Of a stretch of DNA of 64,000 bases, positions 17,927-26,410 are shown piece after piece. This DNA is from Roseobacter insulae (GTDB lineage Bacteria; Pseudomonadota; Alphaproteobacteria; Rhodobacterales; Rhodobacteraceae). The position numbers and the translations under genes were made by a program. Numbering within the stretch: position 1 is the first letter of the stretch; every line of letters begins with the position of its first letter. The notes beneath the pieces are model-generated. The model worked only from the letters and a program-made list of their open reading frames with translations, had not been told where the DNA came from and did not search any database. The stretch lies in the NCBI RefSeq assembly GCF_019375555.1, contig NZ_JAHXDN010000001.1, positions 1,031,501 to 1,095,500 on the forward strand, read 5' to 3'.

Positions 17927-18616
17927 TCAGACGTAAGTACCATTCGCAGCCTGCCGGATTGCCCGGATGTTATCACCATAGGGTGCCGGATCACTGACCG
18001 ACCCGCCCCGAAAAACGGCCGATCCGGCCACGAGAACATCCGCGCCAGCTTGCGCCACCGATGGTGCGGTCTTTGGATCGACACCGCCATCGATCTCGAT
18101 ATGAATGGGGCGATCCCCGATCATAGCGCGCAAGGCTTTGATCTTGCTTGTCATATCGATGAACTTCTGGCCGCCGAAACCTGGGTTGACCGTCATCACG
18201 CAAATCAGATCGATGCTCTCCATCAGTTCTGAAACCGCCTCGGCCGGTGTTCCGGGGTTAAGCGCAACCCCCGCTTTCGCGCCCGCGGCGCGAATGGCCT
18301 GCAAGGTGCGATGGATGTGCGGTCCTGCTTCAACATGCGCCGTAATCACATCTGCCCCGGCCTGCGCGAAGGCATCAATGTAGGGATCCACCGGCGCAAT
18401 CATCAGATGCACGTCCATCACCCCCTTGATATGGGGGCGGATCGCCGCGCAGGTCGCCGGACCAAAGGTGATGTTCGGCACGAAGTGACCATCCATCACG
18501 TCCACATGCACCCAGTCGGCCCCCTGCGCCTCGATCGCTTCGCATTCCGCACCGAAGTTGGCGAAATCCGCGGCCAGGATGGAGGGGGCAATTTTAATGG
18601 ATCGGTCGAAGGACAT
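17927..18616 (-). CDS. rpe: ribulose-phosphate 3-epimerase
   Basis: Interconverts ribulose 5-phosphate and xylulose 5-phosphate in the pentose phosphate and Calvin pathways. The 229-residue TIM barrel shows all family blocks: IAPSILAADFANFG at residues 10-23, VHVDVMDGHFVPNITFGP with metal-binding His/Asp, VDVHLMIAPVDPYI-type segment, VMTVNPGFGGQKFI, IEIDGGVDPKTA and VAGSAVFRGG. It is convergent with the acyl-CoA operon. Length and motifs are fully typical. Confidence 0.97.
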   Translation of the reverse strand: MSFDRSIKIAPSILAADFANFGAECEAIEAQGADWVHVDVMDGHFVPNITFGPATCAAIRPHIKGVMDVHLMIAPVDPYIDAFAQAGADVITAHVEAGPHIHRTLQAIRAAGAKAGVALNPGTPAEAVSELMESIDLICVMTVNPGFGGQKFIDMTSKIKALRAMIGDRPIHIEIDGGVDPKTAPSVAQAGADVLVAGSAVFRGGSVSDPAPYGDNIRAIRQAANGTYV

Positions 18617-18786
18617 GCGGTGTGCCTCTGGTCAGGGTCAGGTTCCCTCGGGCTATAGCGCCGCACCTTGGCCCAAAGCAAGCGCAGAGCAGGCTGGCGT
18701 TCGGATCTTTGCGGGATCTGGAACGGGTTTTGGCCGGTGCGGTCATCCTGTTCGTGCTGGTCAGAACGTCTGTGCCGCTGGCAGAT

Positions 18787-20124
18787 CTAAGGTGCCGGTG
18801 TCACCAGTGCTGCCAATTCGGCAAAACGCGTGCCCGGTTCCAGCAGTTTCTCCCGCATTGCCCAGATGCTGGCGGCGCGATCATGTCCCAGCGTTGGCCC
18901 GGCGAAGTTGTGGAACTTGCGTGCGACCTCTTCCTCGGAAAGTGGCGCATCGAGCCCCCCGCGTGCATGGGTATCGCCTGACTCAAATCGGCGCCCGTCT
19001 TTGCAGAGAACCGTCACATCCGCCGTGCGATACATGGGAAAACGCGCGTTGTGGCGCGCTTCTACGCGAACGGAAATGCGCGGTATCAATCGCGCGACCT
19101 CGACGTCCGTCAGGCCGGTGCCCGCGATATGTTCAGGCCCCACATGCCCGTAGCGCCACAGCGTCGCCATGGCAAAGTGAAGCGAGTATTGCGCCTGCCC
19201 GGTGGTGGTGGGCATATCCGCGTAAAGGGCGGCACTTTCGGTGAAAGTCCCGATGCGGAGGGTGTCAATGTCACCATGCGCAAGGTTGTTTTGGCGCATG
19301 AGGGCGTCCAGAGCATCCAGCGGCGCATGAGCCCAGCGGCAAATCGGATAGGGCTTGATGTAGTTTTCATCGATTGTCCAACGCGCGCCGAGATCCTGCC
19401 AGAACGGCGCCGCCTCGGCAGCTTCCACGGTAATCGCCGGCGCGCCCTCGAACCCGCGCAAAGCGAGCAAGGCCGCCATTGATCCGGTCAGCGCACCCAT
19501 GCCGGAGCCGTCGTGCAACATCGTCGGATGCGCGATTTCACGCATCATCTGGCTGCGCGGGCCGTGGTATTCTGCAATGCCCAGGGCCTCGCGCAGCTGC
19601 GCCTTGCTGGCCCCGCGCAATCGGCACCCAAGGGCCGCAACAGCCAGCGCATTCCACGCACCCGATGTGTGATAATCCGAGACTGTCGCATGCAGCGCAA
19701 GCCCCGCGCGCGCGCCCACTTCGTAGGCGATCACCAGAGCGTCGAGAGCGTCGCATGCCGCGAGGTCCGGCATCTTGGCCGAAAAAGCCAGAAGGGCGGG
19801 CACCACGGCACAGCCGATGTGCCCCTTGACCGGGTTGAACCCATCGTGGCCGTCCAGATTGTCGATCTGAGTTGCTGCGGCAAATGCTGCGCCGGGCACG
19901 GCGGCGAAACGCCCGTCAAACAGCAGGGGAGCCGCGAGATCGGGGGAGCCCGCCGCGTGAAAATCCACGGCAAAGTCGCGGGCGATCCTTGATGGCCGCA
20001 ATGCTGTTGCACCGGCCCCGACGCCAAGCGTGTCGATCAGCAGGAGGGCCGCCCTGCGGCGGGCAGTTTCCGGCACGTCGGGGGCGGATACGAACCGGTA
20101 CACGGTGTCGAACTGGGCGGTCAT
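18787..20124 (-). CDS. MmgE/PrpD family protein (2-methylcitrate dehydratase-like)
   Basis: A 445-residue member of the MmgE/PrpD family, which includes iron-independent 2-methylcitrate dehydratase and cis-aconitate decarboxylase. The all-helical N-terminal domain has ALLLIDTLGVGAGA and FNPVKGHIGCAVVPALLAF; the lid region has KPYPICRWAHAPLDALDAL, matching the family K-P-Y-P-x-C block. ATG 20124 is chosen because GAAAGGAT lies just upstream; an upstream extension to 20385 would overlap the divergent peroxiredoxin gene. Its substrate is unknown; many members act on dicarboxylates or tricarboxylates. Confidence 0.88.
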   Translation of the reverse strand: MTAQFDTVYRFVSAPDVPETARRRAALLLIDTLGVGAGATALRPSRIARDFAVDFHAAGSPDLAAPLLFDGRFAAVPGAAFAAATQIDNLDGHDGFNPVKGHIGCAVVPALLAFSAKMPDLAACDALDALVIAYEVGARAGLALHATVSDYHTSGAWNALAVAALGCRLRGASKAQLREALGIAEYHGPRSQMMREIAHPTMLHDGSGMGALTGSMAALLALRGFEGAPAITVEAAEAAPFWQDLGARWTIDENYIKPYPICRWAHAPLDALDALMRQNNLAHGDIDTLRIGTFTESAALYADMPTTTGQAQYSLHFAMATLWRYGHVGPEHIAGTGLTDVEVARLIPRISVRVEARHNARFPMYRTADVTVLCKDGRRFESGDTHARGGLDAPLSEEEVARKFHNFAGPTLGHDRAASIWAMREKLLEPGTRFAELAALVTPAP

Positions 20125-20300
20125 GGGTATCCTTTCGGTAAGGTCCTGCCTCAGCAAGCCTGCGAATTCACCCGCTGGCATGTCTGTCTGCGACATGATT
20201 TCCGGAATGAATTTGCACAAGTATAAGTGATCGCCCGGCGCTGGCCCTGACGTGGTTTCCATGAAAAGACCAGTGCAGACCCTTAAAGCCGGAGACCGAT

Positions 20301-20837
20301 ATGCTTGTGCCACGTCAGAAAGTACCCGACCTTGTCCTGCCATTGCTTGATGGCGAAACCTTCGATCTGTCACGCGACGATGCAAAGACGGGGACTGTTG
20401 TGTGCTTTTACCGCGGGTTGCATTGCCCTATCTGTGCGAGCTACCTGACCGAGTTCGAGAAGCGCACGGCGGATTTTGCCGAACGCGGTGTGACGACAAT
20501 TGCCGTGAGTTCAGACGGTGAGGAACGCACACGCGCCATGGCGGAGAAAATCGACGCCAAGGCGTTGAGGTTCGGGTATGATCTGTCTCTCGGAAAAGCC
20601 CGGGAGTGGGGTCTTTATGTGTCAACCTCGCGCGGGAAAACCTCTATTGGCATTGAAGAGCCGGCGCTGTTTTCCGAACCGGGGCTTTTCATGATCACGC
20701 CCCAGCAAACGCTTTACTACGGATCGGTGCAGACAATGCCCTTTGTGCGCCCGCATTTTTCCGAGTTGGTGGGGGCCTTGGATTTTGCGATCAAAAACGA
20801 CTATCCCGCGCGCGGCGAGTACACCGGCGCTGTCTGA
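20301..20837 (+). CDS. peroxiredoxin-like (AhpC/TSA) family protein
   Basis: A 178-residue thioredoxin-fold protein. FYRGLHCPICASYLTEFE (about residues 35-52) gives a CPxC active site on the first helix, as in the peroxiredoxin-like group, and the TIAVSSDGEERTR strand follows. It probably reduces peroxides or thiols in the cytoplasm. The ATG is preceded by GGAGAC. It is divergent from the MmgE/PrpD gene with a 176-base intergenic region and convergent with the acyl-CoA synthetase. Confidence 0.87.
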   Translation: MLVPRQKVPDLVLPLLDGETFDLSRDDAKTGTVVCFYRGLHCPICASYLTEFEKRTADFAERGVTTIAVSSDGEERTRAMAEKIDAKALRFGYDLSLGKAREWGLYVSTSRGKTSIGIEEPALFSEPGLFMITPQQTLYYGSVQTMPFVRPHFSELVGALDFAIKNDYPARGEYTGAV

Positions 20838-20867
20838 AAAATGCGCGGCTGCGCCGCACGCCATGTC

Positions 20868-20896
20868 CCGGATAAATCCCGCTGGGATTTTTCCGG
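20868..20896. terminator. stem-loop between convergent genes
   Basis: CCGGATAAATCCC and GGGATTTTTCCGG form a 13-base stem with one mismatch around a GCT loop. The run of T in the right arm and its location 31 bases after the peroxiredoxin stop and 43 bases from the synthetase stop suggest a bidirectional terminator. Confidence 0.6.
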
Positions 20897-20938
20897 TGCG
20901 GGTGCCCTTTGCGGGACGTCGGTGCTTCGTACCACTCG

Positions 20939-22630
20939 CTAACGCCGGCTCGCAAGCTCCTCGAGCATCTGGTCGCGCATGATGAATTTCTGCGGCTTGC
21001 CCGTGACCGTCATCGGTAGTTCTTTTCTGAAAGAGACATGTGCGGGCACTTTGTAATGCGCGATATTGTCCCTACAGAACTGCCTGATGTCTTCAGAAGA
21101 CACGGTCGCACCATCGCGTCGTACGATCCACGCGCAGACGATCTCCCCCAATGTGTCATCTGGGATGCCAAAAACCTGCGCTTGCGCCACCCCCGGATGG
21201 GTATAGAGGAACTCTTCGATCTCGCGGGGGTAGATGTTTTCGCCACCGCGCAGGATCATGTCCTTGACCCGTCCGGTGATCGTGCAGTACCCGTTGACGT
21301 CCAGCGTGGCCAGATCGCCGGTATGCATCCAGCCGTCGGCATCGATGCTTTGTGCCGTTTGCTCCTCTTCGCCCCAGTAGCCCTTCATGACCGAATATCC
21401 ATGCGTCAGCAATTCACCCTGTGTTCCGACGGGCACAGTCTTGCCGCTGTCATCCACGATCCTGACCTCGACATGGGGATGAATGCGCCCAACTGAGGCA
21501 ACGCGTTGTTCCAGCGGATCATCGACGTTGCTTTGAAATGACACCGGCGACGTTTCGGTCATACCGTAGGCGATGGTCACGTTATGCATGTTCATCCGGG
21601 CCTGAACTTGCCGCATCACTTCGATCGGGCAGGGAGCGCCGGCCATGATCCCGGTGCGCAGGTGGGACAGGTCGTATGTGTCGAACTTCGGCAGGGCCAG
21701 TTCATTGACGAACATCGTGGGCACGCCGAAGAGCGCCGTGCAGTGCTCTGCCGACACGGCCGCGAGTGTGTCGTGCGGGTCGAAACCCTCTCCGGGCACG
21801 ACGATGGTGGCGCCCTTGGTCACGCAGCCGAGGGTGCCCATGACCATCCCGAAGCAGTGGTAAAAGGGAACCGGTATGCACAATCGGTCATTTTCCGTGA
21901 ATTCCATCGCATCGGTCACGAACCGCGCATTGTTCACGATGTTGTGGTGGGTCAGGCTGGCACCTTTCGGGCTTCCGGTAGTGCCCGAGGTGAACTGAAT
22001 ATTGATGACATCTTGAGGGTCCAGCGCTTTGCCAAGCGCATTCAGATCGGCCCGTGGTGCGGCCCGACATATCGTATCGAAGCTCAACATGCCGGGCGCG
22101 ATATCACCCCCAAGAACGACAATACTGCGCAAGTGTGGCAGGCGGTCTGCGTGCAGATCGCCGGGTGTGGCGGTTGCCAGCTCCGGTGCCAGTTCGGTCA
22201 GCATCGCCGTGTAGTCGGATGACTTGAAACGCCGTGCGGTGATCAGCGCGCTGCATCCGACCTTGTTTAGGGCAAATTCGAGTTCAGCGCGTCGGTACGC
22301 GGGGTTGATGCAGACCAGGATCGCCCCGATGCGGGCCGTCGCAAACTGTGTCAACAGCCATTCGGCCCGATTGGGGGACCAGATGCCCACGCGGTCGCCC
22401 TTGCCAATCCCGAGGTTCAGGAGCCCCTGGGCCAGCCGGTCGACTTCGCGCAGGAGGTCCGAGTATGTCCATCTGATGTTCTGAGCGCGAAAGACTGCGG
22501 CGGGATGATCTGGCAGGCGCTCGCAGGTGTGTCGCAGCAGGTCGGACACCGTGATATTCCATAGCGGCTGGGACGTCTCGCCAATCACATGGGACAGGCC
22601 GTTGCGCGGGCTGCGGTCGTGGTCGGTCAT
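20939..22630 (-). CDS. acyl-CoA synthetase (AMP-binding, FadD family)
   Basis: An adenylate-forming acyl-CoA synthetase of 563 residues. Motifs are complete: IQFTSGTTGSPKGASLTHHN (about residues 200-219), YGMTETSPVSFQS, TGDLATLDVNGYCTITGRVK, RGGENIYPREIEEFL and the C-terminal MTVTGKPQKF Lys. This arrangement is that of fatty acyl-CoA synthases for medium to long chains. It stands alone on the minus strand, 78 bases upstream of nothing transcribed with it except the RpiR gene start region behind it, so the physiological acid is not indicated by context. Confidence 0.92.
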   Translation of the reverse strand: MTDHDRSPRNGLSHVIGETSQPLWNITVSDLLRHTCERLPDHPAAVFRAQNIRWTYSDLLREVDRLAQGLLNLGIGKGDRVGIWSPNRAEWLLTQFATARIGAILVCINPAYRRAELEFALNKVGCSALITARRFKSSDYTAMLTELAPELATATPGDLHADRLPHLRSIVVLGGDIAPGMLSFDTICRAAPRADLNALGKALDPQDVINIQFTSGTTGSPKGASLTHHNIVNNARFVTDAMEFTENDRLCIPVPFYHCFGMVMGTLGCVTKGATIVVPGEGFDPHDTLAAVSAEHCTALFGVPTMFVNELALPKFDTYDLSHLRTGIMAGAPCPIEVMRQVQARMNMHNVTIAYGMTETSPVSFQSNVDDPLEQRVASVGRIHPHVEVRIVDDSGKTVPVGTQGELLTHGYSVMKGYWGEEEQTAQSIDADGWMHTGDLATLDVNGYCTITGRVKDMILRGGENIYPREIEEFLYTHPGVAQAQVFGIPDDTLGEIVCAWIVRRDGATVSSEDIRQFCRDNIAHYKVPAHVSFRKELPMTVTGKPQKFIMRDQMLEELASRR

Positions 22631-22708
22631 GTCACGGCTCCTGATGAGAAAGTTGCCCGCAGTATCCCGGTTTCGCCGGTCGCAGGCAATGTGTCTGGGT
22701 CCGCCAGA

Positions 22709-23581
22709 TCAGGTGAATTTCCGGAAGAGCTTGGTTTGATCGAACATATCCTCCAGCGTTTGCATCCTGTTCTTTGTGTCTTCCCAGTTCAGGTCCTGCA
22801 CCGCTGCGATCATCGTTTCGATGAGCAGCAAGGTTGTGGCTGCGGAATCCCATGCAGACGGCACGACAATCCGGCTGGAGAAGGAAATGTCTGCCAGGCG
22901 ATGCACGGGAGAGCGCCACTGATCGGTAAAAAGAATGATCCTGGCACCGCGCTGGTGGGCCATCTCCGCAAGCTTCAGTGTATTGCTCTCATACCGCCGC
23001 ACATCGAAGATCACGAAGGTGTCGCCGGGTTTCACATCGAGCAGGTAATGCGGCCATGCGTTTGACGTGGACTGGATGTGGGTAACATCCGGCCGGATCA
23101 TCTGCATGTGCAAGAAAAGATATTCCGCCATCGTGTGCGTGATGCGGCCACCGACGATGTGCAGCCGGGCAGAGGTGTCGGCCAGTTGCGCGCATGCCGC
23201 ATCGAAATCGCCGGTATCGATCTGACCCAGCGAATGACGGATGTTGTCGATCACCGCCTCGGTAAAGCGGTTGAGCATGTGACCGGAGGGCGCGCCTTCG
23301 GCCCAGGTATCGTGCTTGGCGATCGGATTCTTGACCTTTGCCTTCAGCTCTTCGCGCAGTTCTGCCTGAAATTCCGGATATCCTTTGAAGCCAAGTTTCT
23401 GCACCATGCGCGCCACGGTCGGTGTTGAAACCTCGGCGTCATTTGCAAGGGTCGAGATCGGACCAAGGCCGGAGGCCGGGTAGTTTTCGAGGATCGAATG
23501 TGCCAGCTGCCGCTCCGCGCGCGTCAGGGTTTCAAGCCGGTCCTGAATACGGTCTGCGATGGTCAGATTTGCGTCACCCAC
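22709..23581 (-). CDS. MurR/RpiR family transcriptional regulator
   Basis: A 290-residue regulator with an N-terminal helix-turn-helix of the RpiR type (ISTLANDAEVSTPTVARMVQ, about residues 42-61, followed by KLGFKGYPEFQ) and a C-terminal sugar isomerase (SIS) domain starting near residue 130 (RLHIVGGRITHTMAEYLFLH). It is divergent from the amidohydrolase-TRAP-glutamine-synthetase-like operon, and the shared 121-base region holds a palindrome, so it probably controls that operon. The ligand would be expected to be a phosphorylated or amino compound, but this is not visible. Confidence 0.9.
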   Translation of the reverse strand: MGDANLTIADRIQDRLETLTRAERQLAHSILENYPASGLGPISTLANDAEVSTPTVARMVQKLGFKGYPEFQAELREELKAKVKNPIAKHDTWAEGAPSGHMLNRFTEAVIDNIRHSLGQIDTGDFDAACAQLADTSARLHIVGGRITHTMAEYLFLHMQMIRPDVTHIQSTSNAWPHYLLDVKPGDTFVIFDVRRYESNTLKLAEMAHQRGARIILFTDQWRSPVHRLADISFSSRIVVPSAWDSAATTLLLIETMIAAVQDLNWEDTKNRMQTLEDMFDQTKLFRKFT

Positions 23582-23616
23582 GATGTACTGCCTTTGTTTT
23601 GACGGATTTTGTTACA

Positions 23617-23645
23617 GAAAGAATGTATCTGAAAAAATTCTTTCA
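23617..23645. promoter_or_regulatory. operator candidate in the RpiR divergent region
   Basis: GAAAGAAT at 23617-23624 and ATTCTTTC at 23637-23644 form an 8-base inverted repeat 12 bases apart. Inside it, TGAAAAAATTCTTTCA (23630-23645) is itself nearly palindromic, with 7 of 8 pairs. A TTGACA hexamer at 23654-23659 lies just beyond, facing the amidohydrolase gene, though no good -10 box follows. Confidence 0.4.
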
Positions 23646-23702
23646 TTATTGTGTTGACAGAATCCCGATCCGGCAAGAAGTTTGTGCCGAACGAGGGGTA
23701 AA

Positions 23703-24476
23703 TTGACGTCAAAAAGTCAGATAAACGCTGTGGTTGAACCTGCGATCGTGACCCGCGCGGATGCGGGCTCGGGTATCGTATTGGTCTGCGAGCACGCATC
23801 GAACCACTTTCCCGATGTCTACGATGGCCTGGGGTTGAGCGAAGAGGTGCGCAACAGCCATGCCGCATGGGATCCTGGTGCGCTCGGCGTCGCGGAGCGT
23901 CTTTCCGAAAAGCTCGACGCCCCGCTGATCGCGGGGGCCGTGTCGCGGTTGATCTATGACTGTAACCGCCCGCCAGATGCACCGGGTGCGATGCTTACAC
24001 GCAGCGAAGCCTATGATATCCCCGGTAATATTGGATTGAGCGCTGATGAGAAGGCGGCCCGGGTTGCGCAGATCTATGACCCTTTTCACGCAACGGTGTC
24101 GGCGGTGCTCGACAAGGCGAAGGCCCGTGTGATGATCACCGTGCATAGCTTCACGCGGGTGTATCTGGGCCAATCCCGCGCTGTTGAAATTGGTGTGTTA
24201 CACGATAGTGACGCCCGTTTGGCGGATGCCATGCTGAAGACCGCAGGTGATCACATCGCGCTGGTGACCCAACGCAATGCGCCATACGGACCCGGCGATG
24301 GCGTGATGCACACGCTCAAGAAACACGGCATCAGTCGCGGCATCCCGCATGTGATGCTTGAGGTGCGAAACGATCTGATCGAGACCCCGGAAGCCCGCGA
24401 GGGGATGGCGACACAGCTGGCTGCATGGCTTCACCATGCGCTCTCGCAACTCGGCGCGGAGCACGCGCGCATATGA
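23703..24476 (+). CDS. N-formylglutamate amidohydrolase family protein
   Basis: A zinc-type amidohydrolase of the FGase family (257 residues). Motifs are IVLVCEHASNHFPDVYDGLG, AAWDPGALGVAERLSEKL, SRLIYDCNRPP and ITVHSFTRVYLG, all typical. The start is uncertain: TTG 23703 sits 5 bases after GAGGGG, TTG 23682 and GTG 23730 are alternatives. The known reaction is N-formylglutamate to glutamate plus formate in histidine breakdown, but no hut gene is nearby. In this operon, with a gamma-glutamyl ligase homologue, an alternative is removal of a glutamyl or acyl group from a pathway intermediate. Confidence 0.87.
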   Translation: MTSKSQINAVVEPAIVTRADAGSGIVLVCEHASNHFPDVYDGLGLSEEVRNSHAAWDPGALGVAERLSEKLDAPLIAGAVSRLIYDCNRPPDAPGAMLTRSEAYDIPGNIGLSADEKAARVAQIYDPFHATVSAVLDKAKARVMITVHSFTRVYLGQSRAVEIGVLHDSDARLADAMLKTAGDHIALVTQRNAPYGPGDGVMHTLKKHGISRGIPHVMLEVRNDLIETPEAREGMATQLAAWLHHALSQLGAEHARI

Positions 24477-25051
24477 CCGGGTTGGCTGCTCGATATGTCC
24501 GTGTCGTTGACGCGGTGAATTACCGGATCGGTCGGATCATGATGTACGGCATTTTCGTGATGATGGGCATTCTGCTCTGGTCATCGATCTCGAAAACCTT
24601 CTTCCTGCCCTCGCTGTGGACACTGGAGATCGCGCAGTTCGCAATGGTGGCATATTACATCATGGGCGGGCCCTATGCCGTGCAGCTTGGCGCTAATGTG
24701 CGGATGGACCTGTTTTACGGCAATTGGACGCCGCGCAAGAAAGCGTGGTTCGATGCGTTCACCGTGCTGCTGCTGATCTTCTACCTTGGTGTTCTGCTCT
24801 ATGGCGGGTTGGCCTCCACGGCTTATTCACTGGGCTATTGGGGGCAGGAGCCGCTGGCCTATTTCGCAGGGCTGGCGACCGGCACCGAAGAGATCGGGCG
24901 GCTGGAACGATCGAGCACCGCATGGCGGCCTTACATCTGGCCCGTCAAAACCATCATGGTGGCGGGGTTTTTCCTGATGCTGCTGCAGGCGATTTCCGAG
25001 TTGATCAAGGACATTGCGACGATCCGGGAGGTCGACCTGAATGTCCTATGA
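24473..25051 (+). CDS. TRAP transporter small permease DctQ
   Basis: A 192-residue small TRAP membrane subunit. ATG 24473 overlaps the amidohydrolase stop (ATGA). Segments MYGIFVMMGILLWSSISKTF, AMVAYYIMGGPYAVQ, a VLLLIFYLGVLLYGG helix and a final IMVAGFFLMLLQAISELI helix give four membrane passes. The GANVRMDLFYGNWTPRKKAW cytoplasmic loop is as in the family. It overlaps the large permease by 11 bases. Confidence 0.88.
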   Translation: MTGLAARYVRVVDAVNYRIGRIMMYGIFVMMGILLWSSISKTFFLPSLWTLEIAQFAMVAYYIMGGPYAVQLGANVRMDLFYGNWTPRKKAWFDAFTVLLLIFYLGVLLYGGLASTAYSLGYWGQEPLAYFAGLATGTEEIGRLERSSTAWRPYIWPVKTIMVAGFFLMLLQAISELIKDIATIREVDLNVL

Positions 25052-26363
25052 AATGATCGCGATCCTGATGTTCGCGTCGATGATGCTGATGTTGATGACG
25101 GGGCAAAGGGTGTTCGGGGCCATTGGAGGCGTCGCAGCGGTTGCAGCGATCCTGCTGTGGACACCGGGTGGTGTGAACATCCCGTTTTCATCCGCGATGA
25201 AGCTGATGAAATGGTATCCGCTGCTGACCCTGCCGATGTTCATTTTCATGGGCTACGTGTTGTCGGAGAGTAAAATCGCCGATGACCTCTACCGCATGTT
25301 CCACGTCTGGATGGGGCCGGTCTCGGGCGGGCTGGCGATCGGGACCATCGGGCTGATGGTGCTGGTCTCGGCGATGAACGGGCTGAGCGTTGCGGGCATG
25401 GCCATCGGCGCGACCATCGCGCTGCCGGAACTGCTGCGGCGCGGCTATGACAAACGCATGGTGACCGGAGTCATTCAGGCGGGATCGTCCCTGGGCATTC
25501 TTGTGCCACCCTCGGTGGTGCTGGTGCTCTACGCGATGATCGCGCGACAACCGGTGGGGCAGCTCTGGCTGGCAGGTGTGCTGCCCGGTCTGATGATGGC
25601 GGCCGCTTTCATCCTCTATATCTATCTGCGGTGCAAGGCGAACCCGGCTCTGGGGCCGGTACTGCCACCAGAAGAGCGCACCGTGCCGATGCGTGAAAAG
25701 CTTCGGCTTTTGCGCGCGGGCCTGCTGCCCGTGGTGATCTTTCTGACGATGATGGTGCCCTTCGTGAACGGATGGACGTCGCTGGTGGAAAGCTCCGCAA
25801 TCGGCGCGATCACGGCGTTTCTCGCAGCGGTGCTCAAAGGACGGATGAACCGCGAGGTGTTCGAAGTCTCCGTGCGGCAGACACTGGCCATTTCCTGCAT
25901 GTTCATGTGGATCATCCTCGCGGCCCTTGGATTTGGCGCGGTCTTCGACGGGTTGGGCGCGGTGAATGCCATCGATGACCTCTTTACCGAGAAGCTCGGG
26001 CTTGACCCCTGGCTCATCCTGATCCTGATGCAGCTCAGCTTTCTGCTGATGGGTACGTTTCTGGATGATACCGCGATGCTGGTGATCGTGGCACCACTTT
26101 ATGTGCCGCTGGTCAAGGTGCTGGGGTTTGATCTGATCTGGTACGGCGTGCTTTACACCATCACGACCCAGATCGCCTATATGACGCCACCCTTCGGCTA
26201 TAACCTCTTCCTGATGCGCGCGATGGCGCCGCCTGAAATAACCCTTCGCGACATTTATGGTTCGATCCTGCCATTTGTGGCGGTCATGCTGGTGTGTCTT
26301 GCTTTGATTATGGCCTTCCCGCAGATCGCGCTGTGGCTGCCCAATTACGTTTACGGAAAATAA
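25041..26363 (+). CDS. TRAP transporter large permease DctM
   Basis: The large TRAP membrane subunit, 440 residues, starting inside the end of dctQ. Diagnostic stretches are VSAMNGLSVAGMAIGATIAL (about 105-124), GSSLGILVPPSVVLVLYAMI and, near the C terminus, IAYMTPPFGYNLFLMRAMA, plus MGTFLDDTAMLVIVAPLYVP. It belongs to the same operon as the amidohydrolase, binding protein and oxidoreductases. Confidence 0.94.
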   Translation: MSYEMIAILMFASMMLMLMTGQRVFGAIGGVAAVAAILLWTPGGVNIPFSSAMKLMKWYPLLTLPMFIFMGYVLSESKIADDLYRMFHVWMGPVSGGLAIGTIGLMVLVSAMNGLSVAGMAIGATIALPELLRRGYDKRMVTGVIQAGSSLGILVPPSVVLVLYAMIARQPVGQLWLAGVLPGLMMAAAFILYIYLRCKANPALGPVLPPEERTVPMREKLRLLRAGLLPVVIFLTMMVPFVNGWTSLVESSAIGAITAFLAAVLKGRMNREVFEVSVRQTLAISCMFMWIILAALGFGAVFDGLGAVNAIDDLFTEKLGLDPWLILILMQLSFLLMGTFLDDTAMLVIVAPLYVPLVKVLGFDLIWYGVLYTITTQIAYMTPPFGYNLFLMRAMAPPEITLRDIYGSILPFVAVMLVCLALIMAFPQIALWLPNYVYGK

Positions 26364-26369
26364 CCAAGA

Positions 26370-26384
26370 CCCCGGACGACGGGG
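26370..26384. other. stem-loop in the dctM-dctP spacer
   Basis: CCCCG-GACGA-CGGGG is a perfect 5-base GC stem between the permease stop and the binding-protein start. It could mark the 5' end of a stabilised dctP transcript; no T tract is present. Confidence 0.35.
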
Positions 26385-26410
26385 CGTCACTTTCAACAAG
26401 GAGAACCACC

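Noticed and set aside
18617-18786. Possible RNA gene or small membrane protein between rpe and the MmgE/PrpD gene
   Set aside because: No tRNA cloverleaf could be drawn and the short hydrophobic frame (AGAVILFVLV) has no start signal and runs into the convergent gene.
20125-20385. N-terminal extension of the MmgE/PrpD protein by 87 residues
   Set aside because: It would overlap the divergent peroxiredoxin gene, and a good ribosome-binding site lies just before ATG 20124.
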